DNA of 40,850 nucleotides from Anaerolineae bacterium (GCA_013360465.1 JABWBO010000030.1:1-40850); one strand, 5' to 3'. Positions 16,829-26,223 are shown, counted from the first letter of the stretch. A program made the numbers and translations. The notes: generated by a model from the sequence alone, not told the origin.

Positions 16829-18004
16829 TCAGAGTCCTATGTCCCGCAGGGCATCCAGGATGCGATCTTTGGTGAGCGGTTTGGAGATGAACAGCGATGC
16901 GCCCAGCGAATATGCCAGTTCGGGATCGTTGATCACCGAGCAGATGATCACCGGAATCGACCCCGTGCGGTGATTATTGCGCAGCCGCTGCAGCAGTTCC
17001 CAGCCGTCCATATCCGGCATCATCAGATCGACGATCATGGCGTCCGGGCGCAGCTCTTCCGCCAGCTTCAGCCCCGCCGCGCCGGAATCGGCGACCAGCA
17101 CCTTATAGCTGCTGTCGGTGAAATAGCGCTGAAGCAGGTCGGTCAATCCCTGGCTGTCATCCACCACCAGCAGGGTCGGCTGCTGCGCCGGCAGCATCAG
17201 CCGAAAGACCCGTCGGGCGTCGCCCAGGCGCTCTTCCTGTATCTGGAACCGGAGCTGCTGGACGAAACGCTGCACGGCATCGGCGATGGGCAGCGTCCCC
17301 GCCTGAAGATCGCGCGGGGCATAGAGCAGTTCAAGCGTCACATGATCGGGTGGAAGCGGCTGCAGGCTCAGGCGCAGATCGCCCGGCTGTGCCTGCTGGA
17401 TCGCCTGGCTGAGGACATGGATGAAGACCTGCTGGGCGACCGTGCCGTTGGTAGAGATGAGGATCGGCACGGTCGGGGCGCTGTCGATCAGTCGCAGATT
17501 CTTCTGCTCGGCGAGGCGCTGCACCGCCTTGATAGCGTTTTCCAGCAGGGTCGCGGCGTTGTGGGCGCTGAACTTCTCGTCGACCGGCTCGACAACCGCC
17601 GCCTCTGGGCTGGCGACCGGCGGACGCTGTGCCTGAAGCTGGCGGTTGAACCACAGGATTTCGCCGACGCTCTCGTGCCCGTGCCGCAGATCGCGATAGG
17701 CTTGGCGCACCGAGATGCCCAGCTCGTTGGCGACCTCCTGAAGCGTCATACCGCCGACGTAATGCATATGCAGCAGGTTGTACAGGCGCGCCGCGTTGGG
17801 ATGACCGCCGTTTTCCGCCCCCGGTTTGAGCGATTCCACCGCCTCCATCACTTCGCGCCGCAGGCGATGCCCCAGCGGCTCGTTCGGCTGCCCGGCGCGC
17901 GTCGTCTGCGCCAGCGTGTGACGGTTCAGCAGGGGGAAATCGTAAAGGTTTTCGAGGACCTGTTTGACATCATCAATGAACGCTTCTGGCAGGGACTGGC
18001 TCAT
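16829..18004 (-). CDS. Sigma-like HTH protein with C-terminal receiver domain
   Basis: A 391-residue regulator with an unusual order. Residues about 82-112 form a helix-turn-helix like sigma-70 region 4 (MTLQEVANELGISVRQAYRDL). Residues about 145-265 resemble a worn HATPase or GHKL fold (VFIHVLSQAIQQA looks like an N box without the key Asn, and no G boxes are seen). Residues about 272-391 are a full receiver with VVDDS, phospho-acceptor Asp326 (IVDLMMPDMDG) and Lys375 (ISKPL). It is first in a two-gene unit with the hybrid kinase and divergent from the sugar ABC operon. I infer a DNA-binding output partner of that kinase; its targets may include the ABC operon. The central fold is uncertain. 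Confidence 0.8.
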   Translation of the reverse strand: MSQSLPEAFIDDVKQVLENLYDFPLLNRHTLAQTTRAGQPNEPLGHRLRREVMEAVESLKPGAENGGHPNAARLYNLLHMHYVGGMTLQEVANELGISVRQAYRDLRHGHESVGEILWFNRQLQAQRPPVASPEAAVVEPVDEKFSAHNAATLLENAIKAVQRLAEQKNLRLIDSAPTVPILISTNGTVAQQVFIHVLSQAIQQAQPGDLRLSLQPLPPDHVTLELLYAPRDLQAGTLPIADAVQRFVQQLRFQIQEERLGDARRVFRLMLPAQQPTLLVVDDSQGLTDLLQRYFTDSSYKVLVADSGAAGLKLAEELRPDAMIVDLMMPDMDGWELLQRLRNNHRTGSIPVIICSVINDPELAYSLGASLFISKPLTKDRILDALRDIGL

Positions 18005-18193
18005 GATCTTTGCGCTTCAGGTCTTCAATAAGTAGGACAGCGAGCGGTCGATCTGCTGAAAGGGCGTACTGTCACTATTGTGTCATAAACCTGGCAAAAA
18101 TGCCTGGGCGCGCGGCGAAATGGAGTGCTAAAGTGAACAGAGATGATCCTCCGATCATCGAAACGAAATCACAGATTCGCAGGAGAATTTGAA

Positions 18194-19468
18194 ATGAAAA
18201 AACGTTTACTGATCATCGGTGTGCTGGTGATGACTCTCTCGCTCATCGGCATCGTCCGAGCGCAGGATCTCAGCGGACAGCTGGAGATTTTCTCGTGGTG
18301 GTCGGGCGACGAAGGTCCGGCGCTGGAAGCCCTGATCGCGCTCTACAACAGCCAGAATCCAAACGTCGAAGTGATCAACGCCACCGTCACCGGCGGTTCC
18401 GGCGTTAACGCCAAAGCCGTCCTCAAGACCCGCATGCTCGGCGGCACACCCCCGGACACCTTCCAGGTCCACGCCGGGCAGGAACTGACCGGGACCTGGG
18501 TGGTCGCCGGTCGTATGCAGGACCTCAGCGGTCTGTACGCGGAGCAGGGCTGGAATGAAGCCTTCCCGCCGGACCTGATCGACCTGCTGACCGTCGATGG
18601 CGCGATCTACAGTGTGCCGGTCAATATTCACCGCTCCAACGTCCTGTGGTACAACCCCGCCAAGGTCGAAGAATGGGGCGTCTCCGTCCCGGCGACCTGG
18701 GATGAGTTCCTGGCAGCCTGCCCGACCCTTCAGGCGGCGGGCGTGACCCCGCTGGTCGTCGGCGAGGCGTGGACTGTCAACCACCTGTGGGAAAGCATCG
18801 CCCTGGGCATCCTGGGCGCGGACGGCTGGAACGGCATCTGGACCGGCGAGACTCTGGCGAACAGCCCGGAGATGGTCGCCGTGTGGAACCGCTTCAGCGA
18901 AATCCTCGCCTGCTCCAACGTCGGAGCGGATTCGGCGGGTCTGTCCTGGCAGCAGGCGGTCGATAAAGTCCTCGCCGGCGAAGCCGCCTTCAACATCATG
19001 GGCGACTGGGCAGCCGGCTATATGTCCACCACCCTCGGTCTGGAACCGGGCGTCGGCTTCGGCTTCGCCCCCGCGCCCGATACCGCCGGCTCCTTTATGT
19101 GGCTGTCGGACAGCTTCGGTCTGCCAGTCGGCGCGCCGAACCCCGACAACACCATCGCCTGGCTGTCGCTGCTGGGGTCGGTCGAAGGTCAGAACGCCTT
19201 CAACCCGCTCAAAGGCTCGATCCCGGCGCGCACCGATGCCGTCGCCGCCGCGCCCGACCTGTATAACGCCTATCTGCAATCTGCCGCCGAAGACTGGGCG
19301 GGCAACCGTCTGGTCGGCAGCCTGGCGCATGGCGTCGCCGCCAACGAACGCTTCATGGGCGACTTCAACACCGTCATGGAAGTCTTCATCGCCAGCGGCA
19401 GCGCTGAGGCGGCTGCCAGCGCCATGAGTGCCGTCTGCATCACCTCTGGGGCGTGCGCCGGGGCGTAA
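18194..19468 (+). CDS. Glucose/mannose-type ABC transporter substrate-binding protein
   Basis: A 424-residue exported binding protein of ABC sugar uptake. The signal peptide has KKR followed by a hydrophobic stretch and ends at VRAQ (about residue 23); no lipobox cysteine is seen, so anchoring is by other means or absent. The mature start LEIFSWWSGDEGPALEAL, then NATVTGGSGVNAKAVL, GGTPPDTFQVHAGQEL, VPVNIHRSNVLWY and NIMGDWAAGYM match, from memory, the Thermus thermophilus glucose/mannose-binding protein. The ATG at 18194 has AGGAGA seven bases upstream; a longer in-frame start at 18143 has none. It heads an operon with two permeases, separated from them by a large palindrome. Glucose/mannose specificity is inferred from likeness. 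Confidence 0.92.
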   Translation: MKKRLLIIGVLVMTLSLIGIVRAQDLSGQLEIFSWWSGDEGPALEALIALYNSQNPNVEVINATVTGGSGVNAKAVLKTRMLGGTPPDTFQVHAGQELTGTWVVAGRMQDLSGLYAEQGWNEAFPPDLIDLLTVDGAIYSVPVNIHRSNVLWYNPAKVEEWGVSVPATWDEFLAACPTLQAAGVTPLVVGEAWTVNHLWESIALGILGADGWNGIWTGETLANSPEMVAVWNRFSEILACSNVGADSAGLSWQQAVDKVLAGEAAFNIMGDWAAGYMSTTLGLEPGVGFGFAPAPDTAGSFMWLSDSFGLPVGAPNPDNTIAWLSLLGSVEGQNAFNPLKGSIPARTDAVAAAPDLYNAYLQSAAEDWAGNRLVGSLAHGVAANERFMGDFNTVMEVFIASGSAEAAASAMSAVCITSGACAGA

Positions 19469-19502
19469 CCCTCCCTCTGCTCGCCTGCCGGATAGCCGTT
19501 GT

Positions 19503-19534
19503 GCGGGGGCGATCCTGATCAGGATCGCCCCCGC
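19503..19534 (+). terminator. Perfect 32-nt palindrome between binding-protein and permease genes
   Basis: Bases 19503-19534 are their own reverse complement: GCGGGGGCGATCCTGA on the left and its complement on the right. As RNA this gives a very stable hairpin. There is no T tract after it; it is followed by CTCAGGGGG, the ribosome site of the permease. It is more likely a partial terminator or mRNA 3'-end protector than a full stop. Confidence 0.8.
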
Positions 19535-19549
19535 GCTCAGGGGGTTCTC

Positions 19550-20704
19550 ATGCGCAACAATCGAGATCGCTACATCGCCTTCGTGATGCTGCTGCCCTCG
19601 CTCATTCTCGTCGGCATCTTCGTCTACGGCTTCATCGGACAAGCCATTCAGACATCGATGACCGACTGGGGGCAGAATCCGGCGCAGCCGCCGCTGGCTG
19701 CCACCGTGATCAAGAGCTTCGTCGGGCTGCAAAACTACGAAAACATCATGACCGACACGCTGGAGTTCTACTTCCGCAATGCGTTGGTCAACACCTTCTT
19801 CTTCACGGTCCTGTTCGTACTGGGCTGCGTGGCAGCCGGCATGATCCTGGCGCTCCTGCTCGACCAGAAGGTCGTCGGAGAGGGCTTCTTCCGAACCATA
19901 TTTCTGTTTCCGATGGCGCTGTCCTTCGTCGTGACCGGGACGATCTGGCGCTGGATGCTGCAGCCCGGCGGCGGCGTCAACATCCTGCCGCAGGTGCTGT
20001 TCGGTCTGCCGCCCATCGAGTTCAGCTGGATCAACAGCCGGGATGTCTGGCTGCCCTTCGAATGGGGGAACGTGCCCGCCTACCTGACGATGGCGGGGAT
20101 CGCCATCCTGGCGTTCCTGGCGGTGCGCTATGCCAGCGCCCGCCGCTGGCGGGCGTCGCGCTACGCCGTCCTGGCGGCGGTCATCGTCCTGCTGGTGTTC
20201 GCCGCTCGCCTGTGGGATTTCGTCTGGCTGCCGCTCGACACGCCGGAAGCCGAGACGCCTATCGCCCCCAAGGGGTTCAACGCCGCCCTGGTGGGCATCA
20301 TCATCGCGGCGGTCTGGCAGATGTCCGGCTATACGATGGCGATGTTCATCGCCGGCATTCGCGGCGTCCCTGAAGAACTGCGCGAAGCCGCCCGCGTCGA
20401 TGGCTGCTCTGAACTGGATGTCTACCGGCGCATCGTCCTGCCGCAGCTCAACCCGATCATCCTCAGCGCGATGATCATCCTGGGGCACATTTCGCTCAAA
20501 ATTTTCGATCTGGTATTCGCGATGGCGGGTCCCGACAACGCCAAGGCGGTCGTGCCGGGTCTGCTGGTCTACACCGAAGGATTCCGCGAAAATGCCTTCG
20601 CCAAAGCCAGCGCCATCGCCGTGATCATGCTCTTCTTCGTGACGCTGATCATCGTGCCCTACCTGTGGTCACAGCTTCGCGAATCCCGAAGCAGGGGGAG
20701 ATAA
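19550..20704 (+). CDS. Sugar ABC transporter permease, MalF type with extra membrane segment pair
   Basis: A 384-residue inner-membrane permease. The BPD_transp fold shows an N-terminal helix (about 9-29), helices at about 80-105 and 115-140, and the cytoplasmic EAA loop (ELREAARVDGCSELDVYRRIVLP) that contacts the ATPase. Between the third helix and the EAA part there is an inserted stretch (about 165-240) with two more hydrophobic helices, about 178-197 and 205-224, split by a basic turn (SARRWRAS). The ATG at 19550 is directly after CAGGGGG. It sits 45 bp beyond the palindrome... and 3 bp before the next permease gene, forming the heterodimeric channel with it. No ATP-binding subunit gene is nearby. 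Confidence 0.9.
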   Translation: MRNNRDRYIAFVMLLPSLILVGIFVYGFIGQAIQTSMTDWGQNPAQPPLAATVIKSFVGLQNYENIMTDTLEFYFRNALVNTFFFTVLFVLGCVAAGMILALLLDQKVVGEGFFRTIFLFPMALSFVVTGTIWRWMLQPGGGVNILPQVLFGLPPIEFSWINSRDVWLPFEWGNVPAYLTMAGIAILAFLAVRYASARRWRASRYAVLAAVIVLLVFAARLWDFVWLPLDTPEAETPIAPKGFNAALVGIIIAAVWQMSGYTMAMFIAGIRGVPEELREAARVDGCSELDVYRRIVLPQLNPIILSAMIILGHISLKIFDLVFAMAGPDNAKAVVPGLLVYTEGFRENAFAKASAIAVIMLFFVTLIIVPYLWSQLRESRSRGR

Positions 20705-20707
20705 GCC

Positions 20708-21547
20708 ATGAGCATGACCGCCTATCAATGGCGACGCTACACCATACGCACCGCCATCTACGTTGCGCTCATCCTGCTCACCGTCGTCTTCCTCACGCCG
20801 GTTTATCTGGTGGTGGTGACCAGCCTGAAGGACCCGGCGGCGATCAACCTGGCGACCGCCTGGAACACGCCCGAAACGCCCTACTGGCAGAGCTTCAGCG
20901 AAGTCCTCGACGCCTTCGGTCCGCGCCTGCAAAACAGCTTCGCCCTGGTCATCGGCGCGACCATGCTCTCCTCGCTGCTCGGTTCGCTGAATGGCTACGT
21001 CTTCGCCAAATGGCGCATCCCTGGCGAACGCTACCTGTTCCCGCTTATGCTGTTCGGCATGTTCATCCCCTATCAGGCGATCCTGATCCCGCTCTTCGAC
21101 TTCATGCGCAGCGTGAATCTGTACGGCGGCGTCATCGGCTTGATCCTCATCCACACGGTCTATGGGCTGCCGATCACGACGCTCATCTTCCGCAATTTCT
21201 ACGTCGATATCCCCGACGAAATGCTGGAAGCCGCCGCCATCGACGGCGCGGACTTCTTCGGCATCTATCAACATGTCGTCTTCCCACTGTCCATCCCCGG
21301 TTTCGTGGTGGTCGTCATCTGGCAGTTCACGCAGATCTGGAACGAGTTCCTGTTCGGCGTGACCATGACCAACACCGATTCCCAGCCGATCACCGTCGGG
21401 CTGGCGCAGCTTGCCGGCGGCGAGGCGGTGAAGTGGAATCTACCGATGGCGGGCGCTATCGTCGCCGCGCTGCCGCCGCTGCTGGTCTATATCGTGCTGG
21501 GGCGCTACTTCATACGCGGCTTGCTGGCGGGGTCGGTCAAGGGCTAG
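20708..21547 (+). CDS. Sugar ABC transporter permease, MalG type
   Basis: A 279-residue inner-membrane permease, the second half of the channel. It has an N-terminal helix (about 15-35), four to five further helices, and an EAA loop [24 protein letters not shown] about 90 residues from the C terminus. The family ending [15 protein letters not shown] is complete. The ATG at 20708 follows AGGGGGAGA with good spacing and 3 bp after the first permease stop, so translation is likely coupled. It is the last gene of the glucose/mannose-type operon; energy must come from an ATPase encoded elsewhere, as is common for multi-purpose MsmK/UgpC-type ATPases. Confidence 0.92.
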   Translation: MSMTAYQWRRYTIRTAIYVALILLTVVFLTPVYLVVVTSLKDPAAINLATAWNTPETPYWQSFSEVLDAFGPRLQNSFALVIGATMLSSLLGSLNGYVFAKWRIPGERYLFPLMLFGMFIPYQAILIPLFDFMRSVNLYGGVIGLILIHTVYGLPITTLIFRNFYVDIPDEMLEAAAIDGADFFGIYQHVVFPLSIPGFVVVVIWQFTQIWNEFLFGVTMTNTDSQPITVGLAQLAGGEAVKWNLPMAGAIVAALPPLLVYIVLGRYFIRGLLAGSVKG

Positions 21548-21630
21548 CGCGCAGCGGCAGGAGGCGAGTTACCAGGGATGAGAAAATGCGCCCGATCAGG
21601 ATGCTTTCCCATCCCTCATCCCTCTTCCCT

Positions 21631-21755
21631 TTAGGCTGTTCCAGACAAAAGACGCGCCAGCGGTTGCAGGGGCGAACCCACGTGTTCGCCCGTGAACGGC
21701 GGGCGGAGACACAGCTCCGCCGCTACTGCTCGATTATTTTCTTGGAACAGCCTTA
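21631..21755. mobile_element. MITE-like or REP-like element with terminal inverted repeats
   Basis: GGCTGTTCCA (21634-21643) and its exact complement TGGAACAGCC (21743-21752) bound a ~119-bp segment. TTA lies just outside each end (21631-21633 and 21753-21755), as a 3-bp target duplication would. Inside are two shorter inverted repeats, GGGCGAAC/GTTCGCCC and GCGGAG/CTCCGC. The right-hand TTA is the stop codon of the AraC-type gene. There is no transposase gene inside. Confidence 0.6.
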
Positions 21756-22607
21756 GTGCGTGTTGATGTGCATCCGCGAGAACTCCTTGCGGTACTCGCT
21801 GGGTGACGTTTTCATGTACTGGCGGAAGATGCGCCGGAAATAGTCCGGGTCGCTGAAGCCGCATTTCTGGGCGATCTGCTCAATGGTCAGACTGCTGTCG
21901 AGCAGATAATCCGCCGCGTGACTGACCCGGCAGCGGTGAATCGCCTCGGTCAGGGTGCAGCCGTAGACCTTGCGATAGATGCGCCCCAGATAATCGGCAT
22001 TGTAGCCTATCGCCTCGGCGACCTTGCTGGTGGTGATGGCGCGGTCATAGTTGATGCGGATATAGGTGTGCGCCCAGGTGGCGACGACGTTCTGCTCTTC
22101 TGGATCGGCGGCGCGTTCCTGTAACGACTGCGCCACTTCGACCAGCATCAGGGTCGTCAGCAGATTCGCCACCTGCGGCTGCAAGACTCCCGTCTCCTGA
22201 TCTTCAAGAAATGCCCGGAACAGCCGCTCCAGGCGCTCCGGGTGACACAGCCGCACCGTCTGCGGAACCCGTATCCGCTGGTTCAGCTCAGCGCCGGCGC
22301 GGCGGGCGCGGCGGCTGCTCCCTTCGTCGATCTCGAAGTGTATCCAGTAGAATTTCAGCCCCAGCGGCATCGGCTTGGTGCTGCCGTGCTGGCGTCCGGG
22401 GAAGAGGTGGAGCGCCTGACCGGCTTCCAGGTGAAAGACCTGGTCTTCCTCCCACATGTCCAGCACGCCCTGTTTGACCAGGATCAGCTCGTGCGACTGG
22501 ATCACGCGGGTCGGGTGCATGGCAACGCCGCGCGAGATGAACAGCCCGGCATTCTGCGCGCGGATCGGGCAGCCGGTCTCCAGATCGAGCAGATTTGCAG
22601 CGGTCAC
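21753..22607 (-). CDS. AraC-family transcription regulator with cupin sensor domain
   Basis: A 284-residue regulator. The N-terminal half has a cupin-type ligand domain (HELILVKQGVLDMW, then LEAGQALHLFPGRQH), which in this family binds a sugar. The C-terminal ~100 residues carry the double HTH: first VAEAIGYNADYLGRIYRKVYG, second TIEQIAQKCGFSDPDYFRRIF, with the family ending TSPSEYRKEF. I chose the GTG at 22607 because AAAGGAGG lies five bases upstream; the longer frame to 22640 would start before that site. It is divergent from the GH127 gene, so control of the arabinofuranosidase/ABC cluster is the natural inference. Its stop codon coincides with the edge of the MITE-like element. Confidence 0.92.
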   Translation of the reverse strand: MTAANLLDLETGCPIRAQNAGLFISRGVAMHPTRVIQSHELILVKQGVLDMWEEDQVFHLEAGQALHLFPGRQHGSTKPMPLGLKFYWIHFEIDEGSSRRARRAGAELNQRIRVPQTVRLCHPERLERLFRAFLEDQETGVLQPQVANLLTTLMLVEVAQSLQERAADPEEQNVVATWAHTYIRINYDRAITTSKVAEAIGYNADYLGRIYRKVYGCTLTEAIHRCRVSHAADYLLDSSLTIEQIAQKCGFSDPDYFRRIFRQYMKTSPSEYRKEFSRMHINTH

Positions 22608-22693
22608 GAGCGCCTCCTTTCCTATTCGAAGTATAGTCACTTTTCCGCGCCGTCTGGGGCAAAAAAGTCGGAATCATCCCGGTATTGTACGCT

Positions 22694-22714
22694 TCAATGA
22701 CTGCTCAATGCTGC
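22694..22714. promoter_or_regulatory. Tandem half-sites between AraC-type regulator and GH127 gene
   Basis: TCAATGACTGC (22694-22704) is followed directly by TCAATGCTGC (22705-22714), the same word less one A, giving an 11-bp period. AraC-family proteins bind two direct-repeat half-sites about one or two helical turns apart, and the position in the 170-bp divergent gap fits an operator. Confidence 0.45.
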
Positions 22715-22777
22715 CCGTTGCCTATACAGTTGAGGGTAAGAAGACTATGGATAGGTTTATTGCAGGAGGTTTAGTGA

Positions 22778-24724
22778 TTGACGCTCCGTAGAGAACATCC
22801 TGTAGCCCTTCCCCTGGAAAATATCGACATCACCGGCGGTCTGTGGGGAGAACGGCAGACCGTCAATCGAGACCGGACGATCCCGGCTATTTATCGCCAG
22901 CTCAAGGCGACAGGTCGCATCGACGCCTGGGACCTGAGCCGCAAGCGTGAACGCCCCAAACGCCACGCCGTGATCTACATGTTCTTCGACTCCGACACCG
23001 GCAAATGGGTCGAAGCCGCCGCCTACAGCCTCGCCAAACATGCCGACCCGGTGCTGGAAAAACAGGTGGACGATCTGGTCGGCATGGTGGCAAAAGCCCA
23101 GCAGCCGGACGGCTACCTGAACTCCTACTTCACCAACGTCGAGCCGGGCAAGCGCTGGACCAACCTGCGCGACTGGCATGAACTGTACAACGCCGGGCAT
23201 CTGCTGGAAGGCGCGGTCGCCTATAGCAAGGCGACGGGTAAGCCCGCCCTGCAGGACATCCTGACCCGCTATATCGACCACATCGCCGAGCGCTTCGGTC
23301 CAGACGAGGGGCAGCGTCACGGCTACTGCGGTCACCCGGAAATCGAGCTGGCGCTGGTGCGGCTGTATTATGCTACCGGTGAACAGCGCTATTTTGACCT
23401 CGCCAAGTATTTCATTGACGAGCGCGGCAAGCAGCCGAGCTATTTCGACATGGAAGCCCGCGAACGCGGCGAAGACCCCGCCGACTTCTGGGCGGAAACC
23501 TACCGCTACTGCCAGGCGCACCAGCCGATCCGCGAGCAGCAGACGGCGACCGGTCATTCGGTGCGCGCCGGCTACCTGTACGCCGGCGTCGCCGATATCG
23601 CCATCGAAACCGGCGACGCGGCGCTGATCGAAACCGCCAAGCGGCTGTGGGACGACCTGACGGCTCATCAGATGTACATCACCGGCGGGCTGGGACCGGC
23701 GCGTTCCAACGAGGGCTTCACCTTCGCCTATGATCTGCCCAACGAGACCGCCTACGCCGAAACCTGCGCTTCGATCTCGCTGGCGTTCTGGGCGCAGCGC
23801 ATGTTCCACCTGGACCCGGACGGGCGCTACATCGACGTGATGGAACGAGCGCTTTACAACACTATCCTGGCGGGCTGCTCCTGGGATGGCGAGCATTTCT
23901 TCTATGCCAACCCGCTGGCGTCCTATCCCAACGTCAACCCGCACGAGCCGTTCAGCGGCATCACGTCGGCGCGCCACTTCCGCCGCGAAGAATGGTTCCT
24001 CTGCCCCTGCTGCCCGCCGAATTACTCGCGCGTGGTGGGAAGCATCGGCACGTATCTTTACTCCACCACCGCCGACACGATCTACACCCACCTTTACAAT
24101 GCCAGCCGCGCCCATTTCGCGCTCAGCGCCGGCGAAGTGCAGATCGAGCAGGAGACGAATTACCCCTGGGACGGAGAGATCAGGCTCAGCATTCAGGCGG
24201 CGCAGCCCACCGCCTTCGATCTGGCGCTGCGCATTCCGGGCTGGTGTCGCAGCTGCCGACTCAGCCTCAATGGAGCGCCCTTCGAAGCCGCGTCCAGCCG
24301 GGGATACGTTCACCTCAAGCGTCTGTGGAACAGCGGCGACGAAGTGGCGCTGATCCTGGATATGCCGGTCGAACGCATGATGGCGCACCCCCAGGTGCGC
24401 GAAGACGCCGGGCGTATCGCCCTGCAGCGCGGACCCGTCGTCTACTGCCTGGAAGAAGTTGATAACGGCGCGAATCTGGCGAATTTGACGATCCCCCGCG
24501 CCGGCAAACTTACGGCAGCGATAGACCCCGATCTGTTCGGCGGAGTGAGCGTGATCACCGGCGAGGCGGTGCGCGTGGAGCCGCCCACCTGGAGCGGCGA
24601 CCTGTACCAGCCCATCGACCGCGCCGCGCCGGCAGCTGTGCCGGTGAGCTTCAAGGCTATCCCCTATTTCTTTTGGGCGAACCGCCAGCCCGGTGAGATG
24701 CGCGTCTGGATACGCGAAGGATGA
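22778..24724 (+). CDS. GH127 beta-L-arabinofuranosidase
   Basis: A 648-residue cytoplasmic glycoside hydrolase (no signal peptide) of the family of Bifidobacterium HypBA1, which releases terminal beta-L-arabinofuranose from hydroxyproline-linked arabinosides. An (alpha/alpha) barrel is followed by beta domains. The zinc/catalytic residues can be placed: Glu312 (acid/base, in SNEGF), Glu328-x-Cys330 (in YAETCAS), and Cys411/Cys412 in CPCCPPNYSR, of which one is the nucleophilic cysteine. Length and motifs are normal for the family. Translation begins at a TTG at 22778 with a perfect AGGAGGT seven bases upstream; no ATG fits. It is the first gene rightward of the divergent AraC gene, ahead of a second sugar importer. 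Confidence 0.92.
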   Translation: MTLRREHPVALPLENIDITGGLWGERQTVNRDRTIPAIYRQLKATGRIDAWDLSRKRERPKRHAVIYMFFDSDTGKWVEAAAYSLAKHADPVLEKQVDDLVGMVAKAQQPDGYLNSYFTNVEPGKRWTNLRDWHELYNAGHLLEGAVAYSKATGKPALQDILTRYIDHIAERFGPDEGQRHGYCGHPEIELALVRLYYATGEQRYFDLAKYFIDERGKQPSYFDMEARERGEDPADFWAETYRYCQAHQPIREQQTATGHSVRAGYLYAGVADIAIETGDAALIETAKRLWDDLTAHQMYITGGLGPARSNEGFTFAYDLPNETAYAETCASISLAFWAQRMFHLDPDGRYIDVMERALYNTILAGCSWDGEHFFYANPLASYPNVNPHEPFSGITSARHFRREEWFLCPCCPPNYSRVVGSIGTYLYSTTADTIYTHLYNASRAHFALSAGEVQIEQETNYPWDGEIRLSIQAAQPTAFDLALRIPGWCRSCRLSLNGAPFEAASSRGYVHLKRLWNSGDEVALILDMPVERMMAHPQVREDAGRIALQRGPVVYCLEEVDNGANLANLTIPRAGKLTAAIDPDLFGGVSVITGEAVRVEPPTWSGDLYQPIDRAAPAAVPVSFKAIPYFFWANRQPGEMRVWIREG

Positions 24725-24834
24725 GGCGGCAGGTGGCGACGATAGGAGCGAAGGAGGCGATACCAGCCAGAGCTTCGGCAGTGCCAGTGAAAAATGATAT
24801 GGTTCGGTCAGACTAAACGAGGGGAAAAAAGAGC

Positions 24835-26214
24835 ATGAGCATCAAGCGTTTGTCACGTCGTGATTTCTTACGGATGTCGGGCGCATCCGCCGCCATGCTG
24901 GCGTCGGGATTGCAGGTGCCGGGACTGCTGCGCGCTGCGCCGTCTTTGCAGGATGTCGTCCGCATCTCCTTTGGCGGCTGGGGCGGCACGGCTGAAGACG
25001 AGGGCGTCAGAGCCGCCATCGAAGTCTTCCAGCAGGAAATGCCCGGCATCGCCGTCGAATGGCAGCATACGCCGGATGCGGGCGAATACAACCGTGTGCT
25101 GCTGACCAACTTCGCCGCCGGCACGACCCCGGACACATCGTTCATCATCTCCGATGCCTATGAAACCTATCGTTCCCAGGGCATGCTGCTGGACATCACC
25201 GACCAGATCGCGGCGGACCCGCTGCTCGGTCAGCCCGATTATTTCATGCCGCAGGAAGCCTTCCGCTGCGCCGACAGTAATGGGCGCTGGCATGGCATCG
25301 GCTCCTGCTGGGTGGCGCATCACATCTATTACAACCAGGCGGCATTCGATGAGATCGGCGCCGCGCCTCCCGGCTTCGCCGACGACGAAATCTGGGATTG
25401 GGACAGTTTCGTCAACGTCTGCAAGCAGCTGACGGTGGACAGCGCCGGTCGTCACCCCGATGACGCCGGTTTCGACCCCGACGATATTCAGCGCTGGGCG
25501 GTTGACTGGCCCCTGTGGTGGATGCCTATCGCCGCAGCCGTCCATTCCAACGGCGGCGCGTACTTCGCCGATGGCAAGGTCGCTCTGGACACCCCGGAAG
25601 CCCTGGAAGCCCTCACGCGTCTGTATGAACTGATTTACGTACACCACGTTGCGCCGCGCAGCGCCTCGATGGCTGACCTCGGCATGTCCAACACGCAGAT
25701 GGTCGACAATGGTCGTCTGGCGATGGCGGTCGACGGTTCCTGGGCGCTGTCCTGGATGAATCCGTCGCTGGTCACTGTGCCGCTCGGCACGGGCGCGCTG
25801 CCGAAGATGAAGCAGCCGGCGACCGTCATGCAGGCGCACTTCCATTCGGCGCTCGCCAACACGCAGCATCCTGAAGAAGCCTGGCAGTGGGTGCGCTTCC
25901 TGTCGACGCCGTTCTATCAGACGCAGTTCCTGAAGATCGGCTTGTGGCTGCCCAGCCAGACCGCCCTGACCACCGAAGAAGGTCTGGCGACCTGGATCAC
26001 CGAGGGCATTCACCCTGCCAACTATCGTCAGTTCGTGAGCGAGTACCTGCCCACCTACGGCGTCTCCGTCCGGATTCCATCCGGCTATCTGGAAGCTGCC
26101 AGCAGCTTCATCGACCCGGCAGTCCAGGCGATTGCCGGCGGCACGCCGCCCGCCGACGTCATCCCGGAAGCCGTGCGCCAGGCGAACGACATTATCGCGA
26201 TGGCGGCAATCTAG
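24835..26214 (+). CDS. ABC sugar transporter substrate-binding protein, Tat exported
   Basis: A 459-residue family 1 solute-binding protein. The N terminus has a twin-arginine motif [10 protein letters not shown] (7-16) followed by an Ala-rich hydrophobic stretch ending near LLRAAPS, so it is probably exported folded by Tat. The mature start [16 protein letters not shown] and the later [18 protein letters not shown] are typical of oligosaccharide-binding proteins of the cluster. The ATG at 24835 follows GAGGGGAAAAAAGAGC. It heads the second importer, placed between two GH127-type genes, so an arabinose-containing oligosaccharide or arabinoside is the likely ligand (inference). A hairpin separates it from the permease gene. 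Confidence 0.9.
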   Translation: MSIKRLSRRDFLRMSGASAAMLASGLQVPGLLRAAPSLQDVVRISFGGWGGTAEDEGVRAAIEVFQQEMPGIAVEWQHTPDAGEYNRVLLTNFAAGTTPDTSFIISDAYETYRSQGMLLDITDQIAADPLLGQPDYFMPQEAFRCADSNGRWHGIGSCWVAHHIYYNQAAFDEIGAAPPGFADDEIWDWDSFVNVCKQLTVDSAGRHPDDAGFDPDDIQRWAVDWPLWWMPIAAAVHSNGGAYFADGKVALDTPEALEALTRLYELIYVHHVAPRSASMADLGMSNTQMVDNGRLAMAVDGSWALSWMNPSLVTVPLGTGALPKMKQPATVMQAHFHSALANTQHPEEAWQWVRFLSTPFYQTQFLKIGLWLPSQTALTTEEGLATWITEGIHPANYRQFVSEYLPTYGVSVRIPSGYLEAASSFIDPAVQAIAGGTPPADVIPEAVRQANDIIAMAAI

Positions 26215-26223
26215 ATCTTTGCT

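Noticed and set aside
18206-20488. Very long open frame on the minus strand (760 codons) opposite the sugar ABC genes
   Set aside because: It is antisense to two clear genes, is rich in Arg/Gly/His/Asp as expected of GC-rich shadows, and matches no family. Similar shadows at 1793-2983, 22757-24388 and 32413-34518 were dropped for the same reason.
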